In this document: piece by piece, positions 1 through 7,260 of the stretch | How positions within the stretch are numbered: the first letter of the stretch is position 1 | How the letters are laid out: the number at the start of each line of letters is the position of its first letter | From: Afipia sp. OHSU_II-C1 | Lineage (GTDB): Bacteria; Pseudomonadota; Alphaproteobacteria; Rhizobiales; Xanthobacteraceae | Reading direction: 5' to 3' | Length of the DNA stretch: 64,000 nt | Assembly: GCF_000497575.1 (NCBI RefSeq) | Contig: NZ_APJI01000004.1 | Span: forward strand, 248,001-312,000 | The notes under the pieces: model-generated | Database searches by the model: none | The model's input: the letters and a program-made list of their open reading frames with translations, nothing else | What the model was told of the DNA's origin: nothing | Position numbers and translations under genes: made by a program

Positions 1-86
1 AAGAGTCAATCAGCTTTCCCTAAACGAACGGGCGAGACCACTCAGAGCAAGGCGATTTCGGCTTAAGCCGGAATCCGTTTTGCAAA

Positions 87-126
87 GGTGATCACCATCG
101 ATCACCTATTTGAGAGGGTGATCGAT
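87..126. promoter_or_regulatory. Operator array before the AlpA-like gene
   Basis: A perfect palindrome, GGTGATCACC (87-96), lies directly beside an inverted repeat whose arms are ATCGATCACC (97-106) and GGTGATCGAT (117-126). That gives four GGTGATC half-sites in 40 bases. The last arm runs into the ribosome binding site (GAGAGGG, 112-118) and the ATG at 125. A protein bound here would block both the promoter region and translation start. Autoregulation by the AlpA-like protein, or control by a phage repressor outside the window, is inferred. Confidence 0.7.
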
Positions 127-346
127 GTCCGACATCAAGCAAGCTGAATCTCCATTCCTGCTTCCCGAAGAAGTAGACGCGATTTCGCGGTTGTCCGGTA
201 TCACGCGCTGGCGTCGTGAGAAATTAGGACTGTTTCCAAAGCGATTGAAACTATCAGCGCGCAAGATTGCCTACGACCGCGCCGCTGTCTTGGAATGGTC
301 CAAGGATCCGGAGGGATGGGCCGCACGCAATAGCGGAGCAGCGTGA
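125..346 (+). CDS. AlpA-like helix-turn-helix regulator
   Basis: A 73-residue protein with the layout of AlpA/MerR-like phage regulators and excisionases: a helix-turn-helix core (about residues 14-60, including SGITRWRREKLGLFP) followed by an AVLEW segment. AlpA proteins activate or repress genes in prophages and satellite elements. The ATG at 125 follows a GAGAGGG ribosome binding site and sits at the edge of an inverted-repeat operator. Its TGA overlaps the next ATG by one base, so it leads a translationally coupled run of three genes. Family assignment is from pattern recognition; the target genes are unknown. Confidence 0.7.
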   Translation: MSDIKQAESPFLLPEEVDAISRLSGITRWRREKLGLFPKRLKLSARKIAYDRAAVLEWSKDPEGWAARNSGAA

Positions 347-594
347 TGGCAACTGTCATTCCATTCCCCGTGTTCCGGAGGCAAGCCTTTATCGACCGAC
401 AGGCGCAACGCGCCGCTCAGTTGAACAGCGACGCCGGCGAAAGGTACATCGCTCATCAAATCGAAGTGCAAGCTGCTGCGATGCGTCGAAAAGGCATCGG
501 AGAAGATTTAATCACTCGCGAATCTAAGTGTCTGGAGGGGGCTATCAGAGCCTCGCTCTGGCGTTTGGTCATCACGCCAGGCGGTGCTGCATGA
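346..594 (+). CDS. DUF6074-like small protein
   Basis: An 82-residue protein. It begins with a hydrophobic VIPFP motif, then carries an Arg/Gln/Ala-rich helical middle (RRQAF, RQAQRAAQ) and ends LWRLVITPGGAA. This resembles the DUF6074 proteins common in rhizobial prophages and islands; no function is known to me. A GTG lies one codon upstream at 343, but the ATG at 346 overlaps the previous stop as TGATG, the spacing expected for coupled translation. The next gene overlaps its stop as ATGA. Confidence 0.65.
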   Translation: MATVIPFPVFRRQAFIDRQAQRAAQLNSDAGERYIAHQIEVQAAAMRRKGIGEDLITRESKCLEGAIRASLWRLVITPGGAA

Positions 595-1154
595 CCGTCG
601 ATTTCAAGCGCGATAATCGAGGGCGCGCTACCGGTGCTATCGCAGGAAAACGGATGCGCCGCGCCTTGGGTCTACCACAAGGCGTGGGATTCTGCGTCCC
701 AGTCCCACGTGACCTTCTAATCAGCCCCGCTTGGCTCGCAATGTCCGATCAATGCAGAAAGCTTATAGATGGCCTCATGGCGGAGCACGCTGATCATGGT
801 GGACTGGAAAATGGAAACCTAAAAGCTCCTTACGACATGCTCCAATCCCGTGGGATGCGCCGCGGAAAGATACTGGACGCCATCATCGAGGCTGAAGCGC
901 TCGGGATCGTGGATCCGACGCGCGGTGTACGCTCGTACGGATCACGCAAAGCTCCCTCGAAGTACCGACTGACATGGCTCGGAACCCCGGACGGCATGAC
1001 GCCCACAAACGAGTGGAAGGCAATCAAAACAGAGGAGGAGGCGCGGATTCGGATTTCTAATGCAGTCGAGCGATTGCGGAGGGAACGAGCGGACAAGGCA
1101 GCTGTTCGTGCTGAACACCTCGCCCGTCGTGCCGCCGATCGGAGGGCGGCATGA
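591..1154 (+). CDS. Hypothetical winged-helix-like phage protein
   Basis: A 187-residue basic protein. Residues about 35-125 alternate helices and short strands (LISPAWLAM, YDMLQSRGMRRGKILDAI) and end in a KYRLTWL strand, like the winged-helix modules of phage early or replication-associated proteins. The C-terminal 40 residues are a charged Arg/Ala/Glu helix. The open frame extends upstream to 528, but the ATG at 591 overlaps the previous stop as ATGA and is the better start. The position after an AlpA-like regulator fits an early function. The family is not securely recognised. Confidence 0.6.
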   Translation: MTVDFKRDNRGRATGAIAGKRMRRALGLPQGVGFCVPVPRDLLISPAWLAMSDQCRKLIDGLMAEHADHGGLENGNLKAPYDMLQSRGMRRGKILDAIIEAEALGIVDPTRGVRSYGSRKAPSKYRLTWLGTPDGMTPTNEWKAIKTEEEARIRISNAVERLRRERADKAAVRAEHLARRAADRRAA

Positions 1155-1773
1155 AGGAATTTTCCCAGTGTCGTTTTGCGCAATTTCCAGTGACGGTTTT
1201 GGAACTTCTTGGTTACAAAAGGGGAACTAGGAGAACCGCAGAAAAGCAGCAAGAACTGCCATTCTTGCCAAGTTACACATGCTGTAACTGCCTATTATAT
1301 CTTCCCTGTAGAGGGACATCCTGCGGATCAGCCAATGAGTCGGTTCGACTCATCTCACTCTGGTCGCGATACCCAGTCTGGCCCACTTCCCAACGTCGAT
1401 TTTGTCGGCCGAGCGTTCGTTGGATCATTTTCGGCTGTTCGCTCAACCCGCAAAAGGATTGGGTTGAAACCGTAGCAAGCAATTTCAATCGCTTAGGTAA
1501 AATTACGGGGTCTGCCGGCACAGAGCCGACAAGGTCCGCGCACGGTCCGGCTGCGCGGAAAGGCCTGCAGCGCAATGAGATCGCACATCACGCGCGTAGC
1601 GATCGACACAGTTCGAGCACGGCGCGGCACAGTGACCCCCGGGGGGCCATCGTTTCCGAAAGACCGAAGGGGTTCACACCGCTTGGGTCCGCATTCGCAC
1701 ATTTTTTTTGGGGCGGCCGAAAATTTTGGCCGAAAATCGCAAAATGACCGAAAAACCCCCGGGACCAATTTTG
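1155..1773. other. Stretch without a convincing gene
   Basis: About 620 bases between the early gene block and the Cys4 protein. Open frames exist (1151-1747 overlaps the upstream stop as ATGA; another spans 1209-1475), but their translations are rich in Cys, Ser, Arg and Trp and look non-coding. Visible structure: a perfect inverted repeat AGTTACA/TGTAACT (1271-1289) just before a TATTAT box (1293-1298), a TCAACCC/GGGTTGA dyad (1443-1467), a CCCCCGGGGGG run near 1636, eight T at 1702-1709, and a direct repeat GGCCGAAAAT (1715-1724, 1728-1737). It may hold the late promoter or be the scar of lost genes. Confidence 0.45.
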
Positions 1774-2217
1774 ATGGAAATCGAGAATTCCGGATTGGGT
1801 AAACCCAGAGCCGGCAATTGCAGAGTTTGCGGCGGGAACTTTGTGGCTCAAGGTACGCGCGGACCGGTGCCCACCACGTGCTCCAATGTATGCCGGCGTA
1901 CGATTGCACCGGTTTACCTTCCGCGCCTGTTTGCAAAGATTTGCGCCGAGTGCGGCGACCCGTTTGAAACGCCGCTCCGAAAAACTGTTTGCTGCGGGAC
2001 GACCTGTGGACATATCCGCGGTAAGCGTCGCGGCGACGAGGGCCGGAGGGCAAACGCGGACCGCCGCCGGAAGCGAACCTGTCCGCAGTGCTCCGCCACC
2101 TTCATCGCCCGCAATCCCAGCGGTGCCGAACGGCGCGCCGGCCACGTGCAAACGTTCTGCTCCCGCGGTTGTGCCAGCGCGGCCAGGCGCGCACCTGCGG
2201 GCGAGGGCGCCTCATGA
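1774..2217 (+). CDS. Protein with three Cys4 zinc-finger-like units
   Basis: A 147-residue basic protein built from three copies of a CxxC...CxxxC unit: Cys16/19/36/40, Cys57/60/73 or 74/78 and Cys103/106/129/133. Each has the spacing of a treble-clef or zinc-ribbon site, so three zinc ions could bind. Linkers are Arg/Lys-rich (for example residues 81-101), which suggests nucleic-acid binding. No nuclease motif is visible. The frame stays open upstream to a TTG at 1708 and an ATG at 1744; ATG 1774 was chosen because GGGA lies nine bases before it. The next gene overlaps its stop as ATGA. Function unknown. Confidence 0.6.
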   Translation: MEIENSGLGKPRAGNCRVCGGNFVAQGTRGPVPTTCSNVCRRTIAPVYLPRLFAKICAECGDPFETPLRKTVCCGTTCGHIRGKRRGDEGRRANADRRRKRTCPQCSATFIARNPSGAERRAGHVQTFCSRGCASAARRAPAGEGAS

Positions 2218-2633
2218 TCGCGGACGATCCCGTTGCCCGTATCGTTGCTGAGATAGCTGAGCTCTCCGCCGAAGAGCGCGCGCGATGTGTTGAGATCGTC
2301 AATGGGATCGGTGCCGAGCGAGAAAAATGGCGATGGCTGAAGCGGCGAGATACCACCATCCGCGAATATTGCGCGGAATGGCACTCGAACAAAAGCGCGC
2401 GCGGGGCGGCAAAGCATCTGGTGGAGGAGATCATCGCCTACGAGACAACGCGATGGCGCGTTGATCGATTTAAGGCAGGGGTCCCGTCAGATATTGCCGG
2501 TACCAGAACCGTAGTTCTGTTCGAGTTGATGAAGTTGGGCGGGGTACCCTCTGCCGAGCACATTCGGAAGCACATCCTTGTGGGGCATCATCATCGTTTG
2601 AATGCCCCAGCGAATCATCGATCCAGAGTCTGA
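2214..2633 (+). CDS. Hypothetical phage-region protein
   Basis: A 139-residue protein starting at an ATG that overlaps the previous stop (ATGA); the frame stays open upstream to 2088. The N-terminal 45 residues form an acidic helix rich in Ala and Glu (IAELSAEERAR). A basic central part follows (EKWRWLKRRDTTIREY), and the C-terminus has a His run (GHHHR). I do not recognise the family. The position just upstream of the head genes would suit a small packaging or regulatory factor, but no terminase motif is visible and that role is not claimed. Confidence 0.5.
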   Translation: MIADDPVARIVAEIAELSAEERARCVEIVNGIGAEREKWRWLKRRDTTIREYCAEWHSNKSARGAAKHLVEEIIAYETTRWRVDRFKAGVPSDIAGTRTVVLFELMKLGGVPSAEHIRKHILVGHHHRLNAPANHRSRV

Positions 2634-2697
2634 CCATCACGTAGGCCCGCCGTCGCGAGGCTGATCGGTAAAGGTCAACATCCATGGTGGTGACGTG

Positions 2698-3282
2698 ATG
2701 CTTGCAACCGCGACCAAGAATCAACCTGTCGCCGAATTCGAGAGCGCCAAAGCGCGCTGGCTCCCGGTGAAGGCGAAACTCGCCGCAATGGAAAGCTATC
2801 TTAAGGCCCTCCGCACTGTTGTTGCGTTTGAAGCCGCCTCCGATTTCGAAAGGAAAGGTCCTCGGCTCGCACACATGCGCGCTGCGATCGCAGCGGCTTT
2901 TCCGGATGGTCCGCCACGGCGCGGCTTGGCGGCTCTGATTGAAAAGGCGGAGGGCGAGCTCGAGGACTTTCATGCCGTCGTTGCCGATGAACGCGATCGG
3001 TTTCAAATAGCCGTACAAGCAGAGTCCACGAGAATAGGCGAGAGGCTGCAGCCGGCGCACCTTGCCGCCACCCAGGACATTGCCGCGGCGCTGGAAACAT
3101 TGACGCGCGCAATTGCCGCAGCGGACGCAATTCGCGCTGAGTTTGCCTCATCTGCACCTGAACCGACTTCCGCGCTACTGCCCGATGTCACCGCTGAGTT
3201 GCGACAATCCCGTCTAGATGTCTGGAATAGTTCAGCCGCGTCGTGGGCGCGGCGCCTGCGAGAAATGAGGATACTGCCGTGA
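2698..3282 (+). CDS. Hypothetical helical protein before capsid
   Basis: A 194-residue Ala/Glu/Arg-rich protein predicted to be almost entirely helical. Long amphipathic stretches run through residues 10-65 and 80-150. ATG 2698 was preferred over the GTG one codon upstream. The stop overlaps the capsid gene's GTG start as GTGA, so the two are translationally coupled. Composition and place immediately before an HK97 capsid gene are what one would expect of a scaffolding or head-assembly protein, but this is inference from position only. Confidence 0.55.
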   Translation: MLATATKNQPVAEFESAKARWLPVKAKLAAMESYLKALRTVVAFEAASDFERKGPRLAHMRAAIAAAFPDGPPRRGLAALIEKAEGELEDFHAVVADERDRFQIAVQAESTRIGERLQPAHLAATQDIAAALETLTRAIAAADAIRAEFASSAPEPTSALLPDVTAELRQSRLDVWNSSAASWARRLREMRILP

Positions 3283-4313
3283 ACTATCGCGAAGAATTTC
3301 CGTCACTGGGCCGTATGCTCGGCGCAACTGCGGCGTTCGCCCGCAACCTGGAGGATGGTCCTGACCGACGGTTAGCCATGCAAGCCGTCGCTGGGCTTGG
3401 CGGCGTAACCGGTGTCAGTGGCGGGTTTCTGATTCCCGTTGAGCACGCATCATCGATTTGGGAGCGTGTCGACGCTGTTGGACAGATCCTCAGGCGCTGC
3501 ACCAAGCAACCGGTATCAACGAAGCACGGTGACCTGAACATTCCGGCTGTTGATGAACGTTCGCGAGCTGACGGATCGCGCTTTGGCGGCTTGAACCTCG
3601 CCTGGCTCGATCAAGGCGAACCGTTCCCTCAGTCAAAGCCGTCCTTCGGACTGGTGAAGTTCCGCGCAAAAAAGCTCGGCGGCGTGATCAACGTCACCGA
3701 CGAATTGCTCGGAGACACAGTCGCGCTTGACGCGTGGTTCACTCGGGTCACATCCCGTGAGCTCGCTTTCGACGTCGAAGATTCCATCGTCGCCGGATCC
3801 GGGGTTGGCCAGCCGCTGGGCCTCTTGAACGCGCCCGCGCTGATTACCGTCGAGAAGGACGCTGCACAGGCCGCCGGCACGATCAGCTTCGACAATCTGA
3901 AGGCAATGGTAAAACGGCTTTGGCCCGGGTCATTTCCGACGGCATGTTGGCTCATGGGTAACGACGCCTTCGCTGAAATCCTTTCCATGTGGGAGACCGA
4001 CGGCTCAATCCTCAGCACGAACAGTGAGGGCGAGCGGACGCTATTGGATTTTCCAATCGTGCTGACCGAGGCAACATCGTCGTTAGGAGAGATCGGCGAT
4101 ATCATTCTGGCTGATCTCGCTGAGTACGTGGTGGTTGAGTGCGAGGCGGGGACTGGCATCCTTTCCAGTATCCACGTCCGTTTCGTGGCTGATGAAACCG
4201 CATTCCGAGTTGCGGCGCGGGTCGACGGGGCGCCAGCCTGGACATCTCCTGTCACAGTCAAAAACTCGGCGGAGACCGTCTCGCCTTTCGTAACGCTGGA
4301 GGCGCGAAACTGA
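3279..4313 (+). CDS. HK97-fold phage major capsid protein
   Basis: A 344-residue protein that would form the icosahedral head shell. Family signs are GGVTGVSGGFLIP near residues 37-50, the stretch WLDQGEPFPQSKPSFG with the following GGVINVTDELLGDT (P and E-loop region, about 110-150), and the end of the A domain, FRVAARVDG. The N-terminal scaffold-like delta domain is short (about 35 residues), so little would be cleaved. It starts at GTG 3279, overlapping the previous stop as GTGA; a longer frame opens at GTG 3243. It comes before, not after, the S49 protease, the reverse of the classical portal-protease-capsid order. Confidence 0.88.
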   Translation: MNYREEFPSLGRMLGATAAFARNLEDGPDRRLAMQAVAGLGGVTGVSGGFLIPVEHASSIWERVDAVGQILRRCTKQPVSTKHGDLNIPAVDERSRADGSRFGGLNLAWLDQGEPFPQSKPSFGLVKFRAKKLGGVINVTDELLGDTVALDAWFTRVTSRELAFDVEDSIVAGSGVGQPLGLLNAPALITVEKDAAQAAGTISFDNLKAMVKRLWPGSFPTACWLMGNDAFAEILSMWETDGSILSTNSEGERTLLDFPIVLTEATSSLGEIGDIILADLAEYVVVECEAGTGILSSIHVRFVADETAFRVAARVDGAPAWTSPVTVKNSAETVSPFVTLEARN

Positions 4314-5332
4314 TGTTTGAGCATCTCGCCATTGGGAAAGGGTCGGACTTCGACACCCTGCGCCGCGGCCTGCGGAAGCTGCATGGCGAGGTGGTGGCGT
4401 TTGACGGGCGGGAGTCACCGGAGCTCTTAAGCATCGTCATGCACCTTGCTCGTGGCAACGCGATCCCCGACGCCAGATTGGCGGCACTATCATCGGACTC
4501 ACAGCAGCCTCTAGCGTCCCATCGAACAAACATCGTTCCAGCCGCGCATGGCAAGGGGAAGGTAGCGGCCATTGTTTCAGTCAGAGGCACGGCTACGTAC
4601 GACCTTGAGATGTGGCCGTATATGTTTTCCACGCAAAAATTAGCAAGGACCGTTACCGAGTTGGCTAGCGACCCCTCGGTGAACGCTATCGTTTTAGATG
4701 TGAACACGCCAGGCGGCGCCGTCACGGGCACGAAAGAGGCTGCGGACGCCATTTACGCGGCACGATCGCGGAAAGGGATCGTTGCGATAGTAAATCCGCT
4801 TTGCGCTTCCGCCGGATATTGGCTGGCAAGTCAGTGTAGCGAAATCGTCGCTATTCCGTCCGCGGATATCGGAAGCGTTGGTGTGTTCTACCTGCATATC
4901 GATCAGTCGCAAATGTTGGCCGATATGGGACTTAAGCCAACCTTCATTTCGGCCGGCCCGTTCAAGACTGAGGCGAATCCGCTGGAGCCACTGAGCGCTG
5001 CCGCGAAGCAGTTTCTCCAGACCGATGTCGACAACATTTATGCCGACTTCGTCGGAGCCGTTGCGCGCGGACGAAATACAACCGCTAGCGTTGTCCGCTC
5101 TCAGTTCGGGGGCGGACGCTGTTTATCCAGTCGCGACGCGCTTGCAGCCAACATGATCGATCGAATTGAGACCGCAGATCGAGCACTGAATCAAATTCTG
5201 AACGGATCGTCGTCGCCTCGCCAGGCCACTATTGCCCGGCTCACGCGAGATCCCGCCGATCTCACGGACGAGCAGCGAAAGCGACAAGCGCGGGCCAGAC
5301 GGCTCCGGCTGGAGGAGTTGTCCTTGAGATGA
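4313..5332 (+). CDS. S49-family (SppA-like) phage head protease
   Basis: A 339-residue serine protease of the ClpP/crotonase fold, related to lambda gpC and SppA, which matures capsids by cleaving scaffold or portal. Residues 83-138 give the first beta-alpha units (IVLDVNTPGGAV, oxyanion loop). The likely nucleophile is Ser166 in CASAGYW, and the likely general base is Lys218 in GPFKTEANP. The DIGSVGVF strand lies at about 185-192. The last 50 residues are charged and may be a scaffold-like tail. The ATG overlaps the capsid stop as TGATG, and the next gene overlaps as ATGA. Confidence 0.85.
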   Translation: MFEHLAIGKGSDFDTLRRGLRKLHGEVVAFDGRESPELLSIVMHLARGNAIPDARLAALSSDSQQPLASHRTNIVPAAHGKGKVAAIVSVRGTATYDLEMWPYMFSTQKLARTVTELASDPSVNAIVLDVNTPGGAVTGTKEAADAIYAARSRKGIVAIVNPLCASAGYWLASQCSEIVAIPSADIGSVGVFYLHIDQSQMLADMGLKPTFISAGPFKTEANPLEPLSAAAKQFLQTDVDNIYADFVGAVARGRNTTASVVRSQFGGGRCLSSRDALAANMIDRIETADRALNQILNGSSSPRQATIARLTRDPADLTDEQRKRQARARRLRLEELSLR

Positions 5333-5700
5333 GTATCTCCGACCCAATTCTCGATGCATGTCGCCGAGCCGGTGAACGGTTCGGTAAGGTCGCGTTCAGG
5401 GATTTCGGCGCGGACGCGACGGAAGAGAATTTATTTGCCCTTGAACGTATCTTTATCCATGGCCCATCGGATCTCTTCATGGATTCGCTGGGCGCTTCAG
5501 ATGATCAGAGGTTGCTCGCCAAGATCATCTCAGGCCACGCGTTGCGCTCCCGTTATGAGAACCTGGTCCGGAGCGCCGCGGCTGCTCGCTTCAATAGCGG
5601 CTTCCCGAGGGACACCGGGAGGCCGCCTAGCCGGCGGTTGGTTGGCGGTCAGCCAGTCGCCGGCACTGAAATCAAGGGAGGCACCAATGACAGCTATTAA
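5329..5700 (+). CDS. Hypothetical phage protein
   Basis: A 123-residue protein, coupled to the protease gene by an ATGA overlap and overlapping the next start by 14 bases. The first 85 residues look folded and helical (DPILDACRRAGERFGKVAF, then DDQRLLAKIISGHALRSRYENLVRS is a helical continuation in two segments); the last 35 are Gly/Pro/Arg-rich and probably disordered. In a head-tail gene order this is where connector or completion proteins are usually encoded. I see no diagnostic motif, so the function is left open. Confidence 0.5.
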   Translation: MSISDPILDACRRAGERFGKVAFRDFGADATEENLFALERIFIHGPSDLFMDSLGASDDQRLLAKIISGHALRSRYENLVRSAAAARFNSGFPRDTGRPPSRRLVGGQPVAGTEIKGGTNDSY

Positions 5701-6325
5701 CATCATCAAACAAGCTGATCGCGTGCACATGATCACGGATGGGCTTACGTCAGACGGCTTCATCGTTAGCAAAGTAATTCCCTTGCCGCACCTTCGGACG
5801 GTTATCGCTTGCTCTGGGACAGTTGGTGCAGGCCTGATGATCGCTGCTGAGGCATGTCAAGCAGACAGCTACGATGAGGTAAAGCGCAACATCGGCCAGA
5901 TCATGCACCATTGCGAGGCAATGTATCCCAGGCAGATGATAACGCACACGCACCCTGACTACGAAATCTACGTTGCGGGCATATCTGAAACGTCGGGCTC
6001 TGATTTCTACTTCGCTGTGAATCACAAGCGGCGACGTGGTGTGCAACGGTACTCAGAAAATTCACCGGCCGGAGATGTCCTGCTACAGCCGTGCGATCCC
6101 GGAATTGCGGCAACAATCTTCCAAAGCTGGAAAGGGAAGTCACCGGCGTCGCTCGATCCCCTTGCGGAGGGCCCTACTATGATCGAATTCCAACGAAAGT
6201 TTCTAAACCACCAATTTCCTAATCAGATTGGTGGCCTTTGCCTGGTCACTACGGTAACGCGGGATAACATCGTTCAAACCGTTCCCAAGCGCTGGCCGCT
6301 TCATCAAGAGTGGGGTGCGGCATGA
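5687..6325 (+). CDS. Phage Ntn-hydrolase-like (proteasome-like) protein
   Basis: A 212-residue protein starting at ATG 5687 behind a strong AAGGGAGG site. After Met removal the N-terminus would be Thr1, followed by an Asp at position 17 (ITDG) and a Lys at position 28 (SKVIPLP), then a strand IACSGTVGAG. That Thr1/Asp17/Lys spacing and the order of elements match the active-site half of proteasome beta subunits, HslV and other Ntn hydrolases. The C-terminal half has no recognisable motif. Protease or self-processing activity is inferred only. It sits between head and tail genes and its stop overlaps the next start as ATGA. Confidence 0.5.
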   Translation: MTAINIIKQADRVHMITDGLTSDGFIVSKVIPLPHLRTVIACSGTVGAGLMIAAEACQADSYDEVKRNIGQIMHHCEAMYPRQMITHTHPDYEIYVAGISETSGSDFYFAVNHKRRRGVQRYSENSPAGDVLLQPCDPGIAATIFQSWKGKSPASLDPLAEGPTMIEFQRKFLNHQFPNQIGGLCLVTTVTRDNIVQTVPKRWPLHQEWGAA

Positions 6326-7260
6326 GGCGGCTCTCCAGGACCGAACTGCGCTCGGTTGCCCTAATTCGTTCGTCATTGATCCTTCCCGGCGGCGCCAGTT
6401 TAACGACTGAAAATGGCGACGTGTGGGAGTGCGAGAGTGACGCGAATGGCAACTGGCGCGTTGTATCGATTCAGAAGAACTCGGCACCAGGGCGAGGAAA
6501 GCTCACCGCCAATCGGACCTACTACGTACGAACAGACGGTAACGACACCAACGACGGTCTTGCTAACACCGCCGGTGGCGCGTTTCTTACGATCCAAAAG
6601 GCGATCAATGTCGTCTATGGAGCCTTGGACCTTGGCGGCTTCGATGTGGTGATTCAGGTTGGTGCTGGCACATACGGAGCGGGTGTATCGATCACGTCAG
6701 CCCAAGTCGGTGCCGGAAAAATCATCCTACGTGGCGACGTCACCACGCCGAGCAACGTCGTAATTGATGAGCCCGGCAACGCCGTGTACGCCAGCAATTA
6801 TGCAGCCTTCAGTATCGAAGGCTTCAAACTAAAGGCTGCTGTCGGCGGGGGGTTGACCGTTGAATTGGGCGCGCAATGCAATGTCACCGGAAAAATGGAC
6901 TTCGGTGCGTGCGGCTCCGCCCATGTGCAAGCGATGCAGGGTGGTACGATCACCAGCTTTGTCAACTACAGTATCACGGGATCTGCGCCTTCACATCTTT
7001 ACTCACTGATCGGCGGTCGCATCCGCTTCCAGATCGCAACGATCACGATCAGCGGCACACTAGCATTCGGATCTGGCTTCGCGAGAGCTGATGATCTTTC
7101 GCTTATCTATTCCAGCGCCAACACGTACTCTGGCGGCACCGTTACGGGTCCTCGATACTGGGTGACCACTAACTCCCAAATCTACACAGGGGGCGGCGGC
7201 GCAAATTACTTTCCAGGCAACGCAACAGGAACCGCTTCGAGCGGAGGATTATACTCATGA
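6322..7260 (+). CDS. Beta-helix tail spike or fibre-like protein
   Basis: A 312-residue protein. After a basic N-terminus of about 65 residues comes TYYVRTDGNDTNDG and then FLTIQKAIN, the hallmark opening of right-handed parallel beta-helix (pectate-lyase-like) domains in phage tail spikes. The rest is short strands rich in Gly, Thr, Val and Ala with few charges, ending in GGGG and SSGG turns. Such proteins bind or cleave surface polysaccharide. Start ATG 6322 overlaps the previous stop as ATGA, and its stop overlaps the tape measure start. A spike gene before the tape measure gene is an unusual place. Confidence 0.68.
   Translation: MRRLSRTELRSVALIRSSLILPGGASLTTENGDVWECESDANGNWRVVSIQKNSAPGRGKLTANRTYYVRTDGNDTNDGLANTAGGAFLTIQKAINVVYGALDLGGFDVVIQVGAGTYGAGVSITSAQVGAGKIILRGDVTTPSNVVIDEPGNAVYASNYAAFSIEGFKLKAAVGGGLTVELGAQCNVTGKMDFGACGSAHVQAMQGGTITSFVNYSITGSAPSHLYSLIGGRIRFQIATITISGTLAFGSGFARADDLSLIYSSANTYSGGTVTGPRYWVTTNSQIYTGGGGANYFPGNATGTASSGGLYS

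Noticed and set aside
1151-1747. 198-residue frame coupled as ATGA to the early gene
   Set aside because: Only the overlap supports it; residue composition (Cys, Ser, Trp, Arg runs) and lack of any pattern argue against a real protein.
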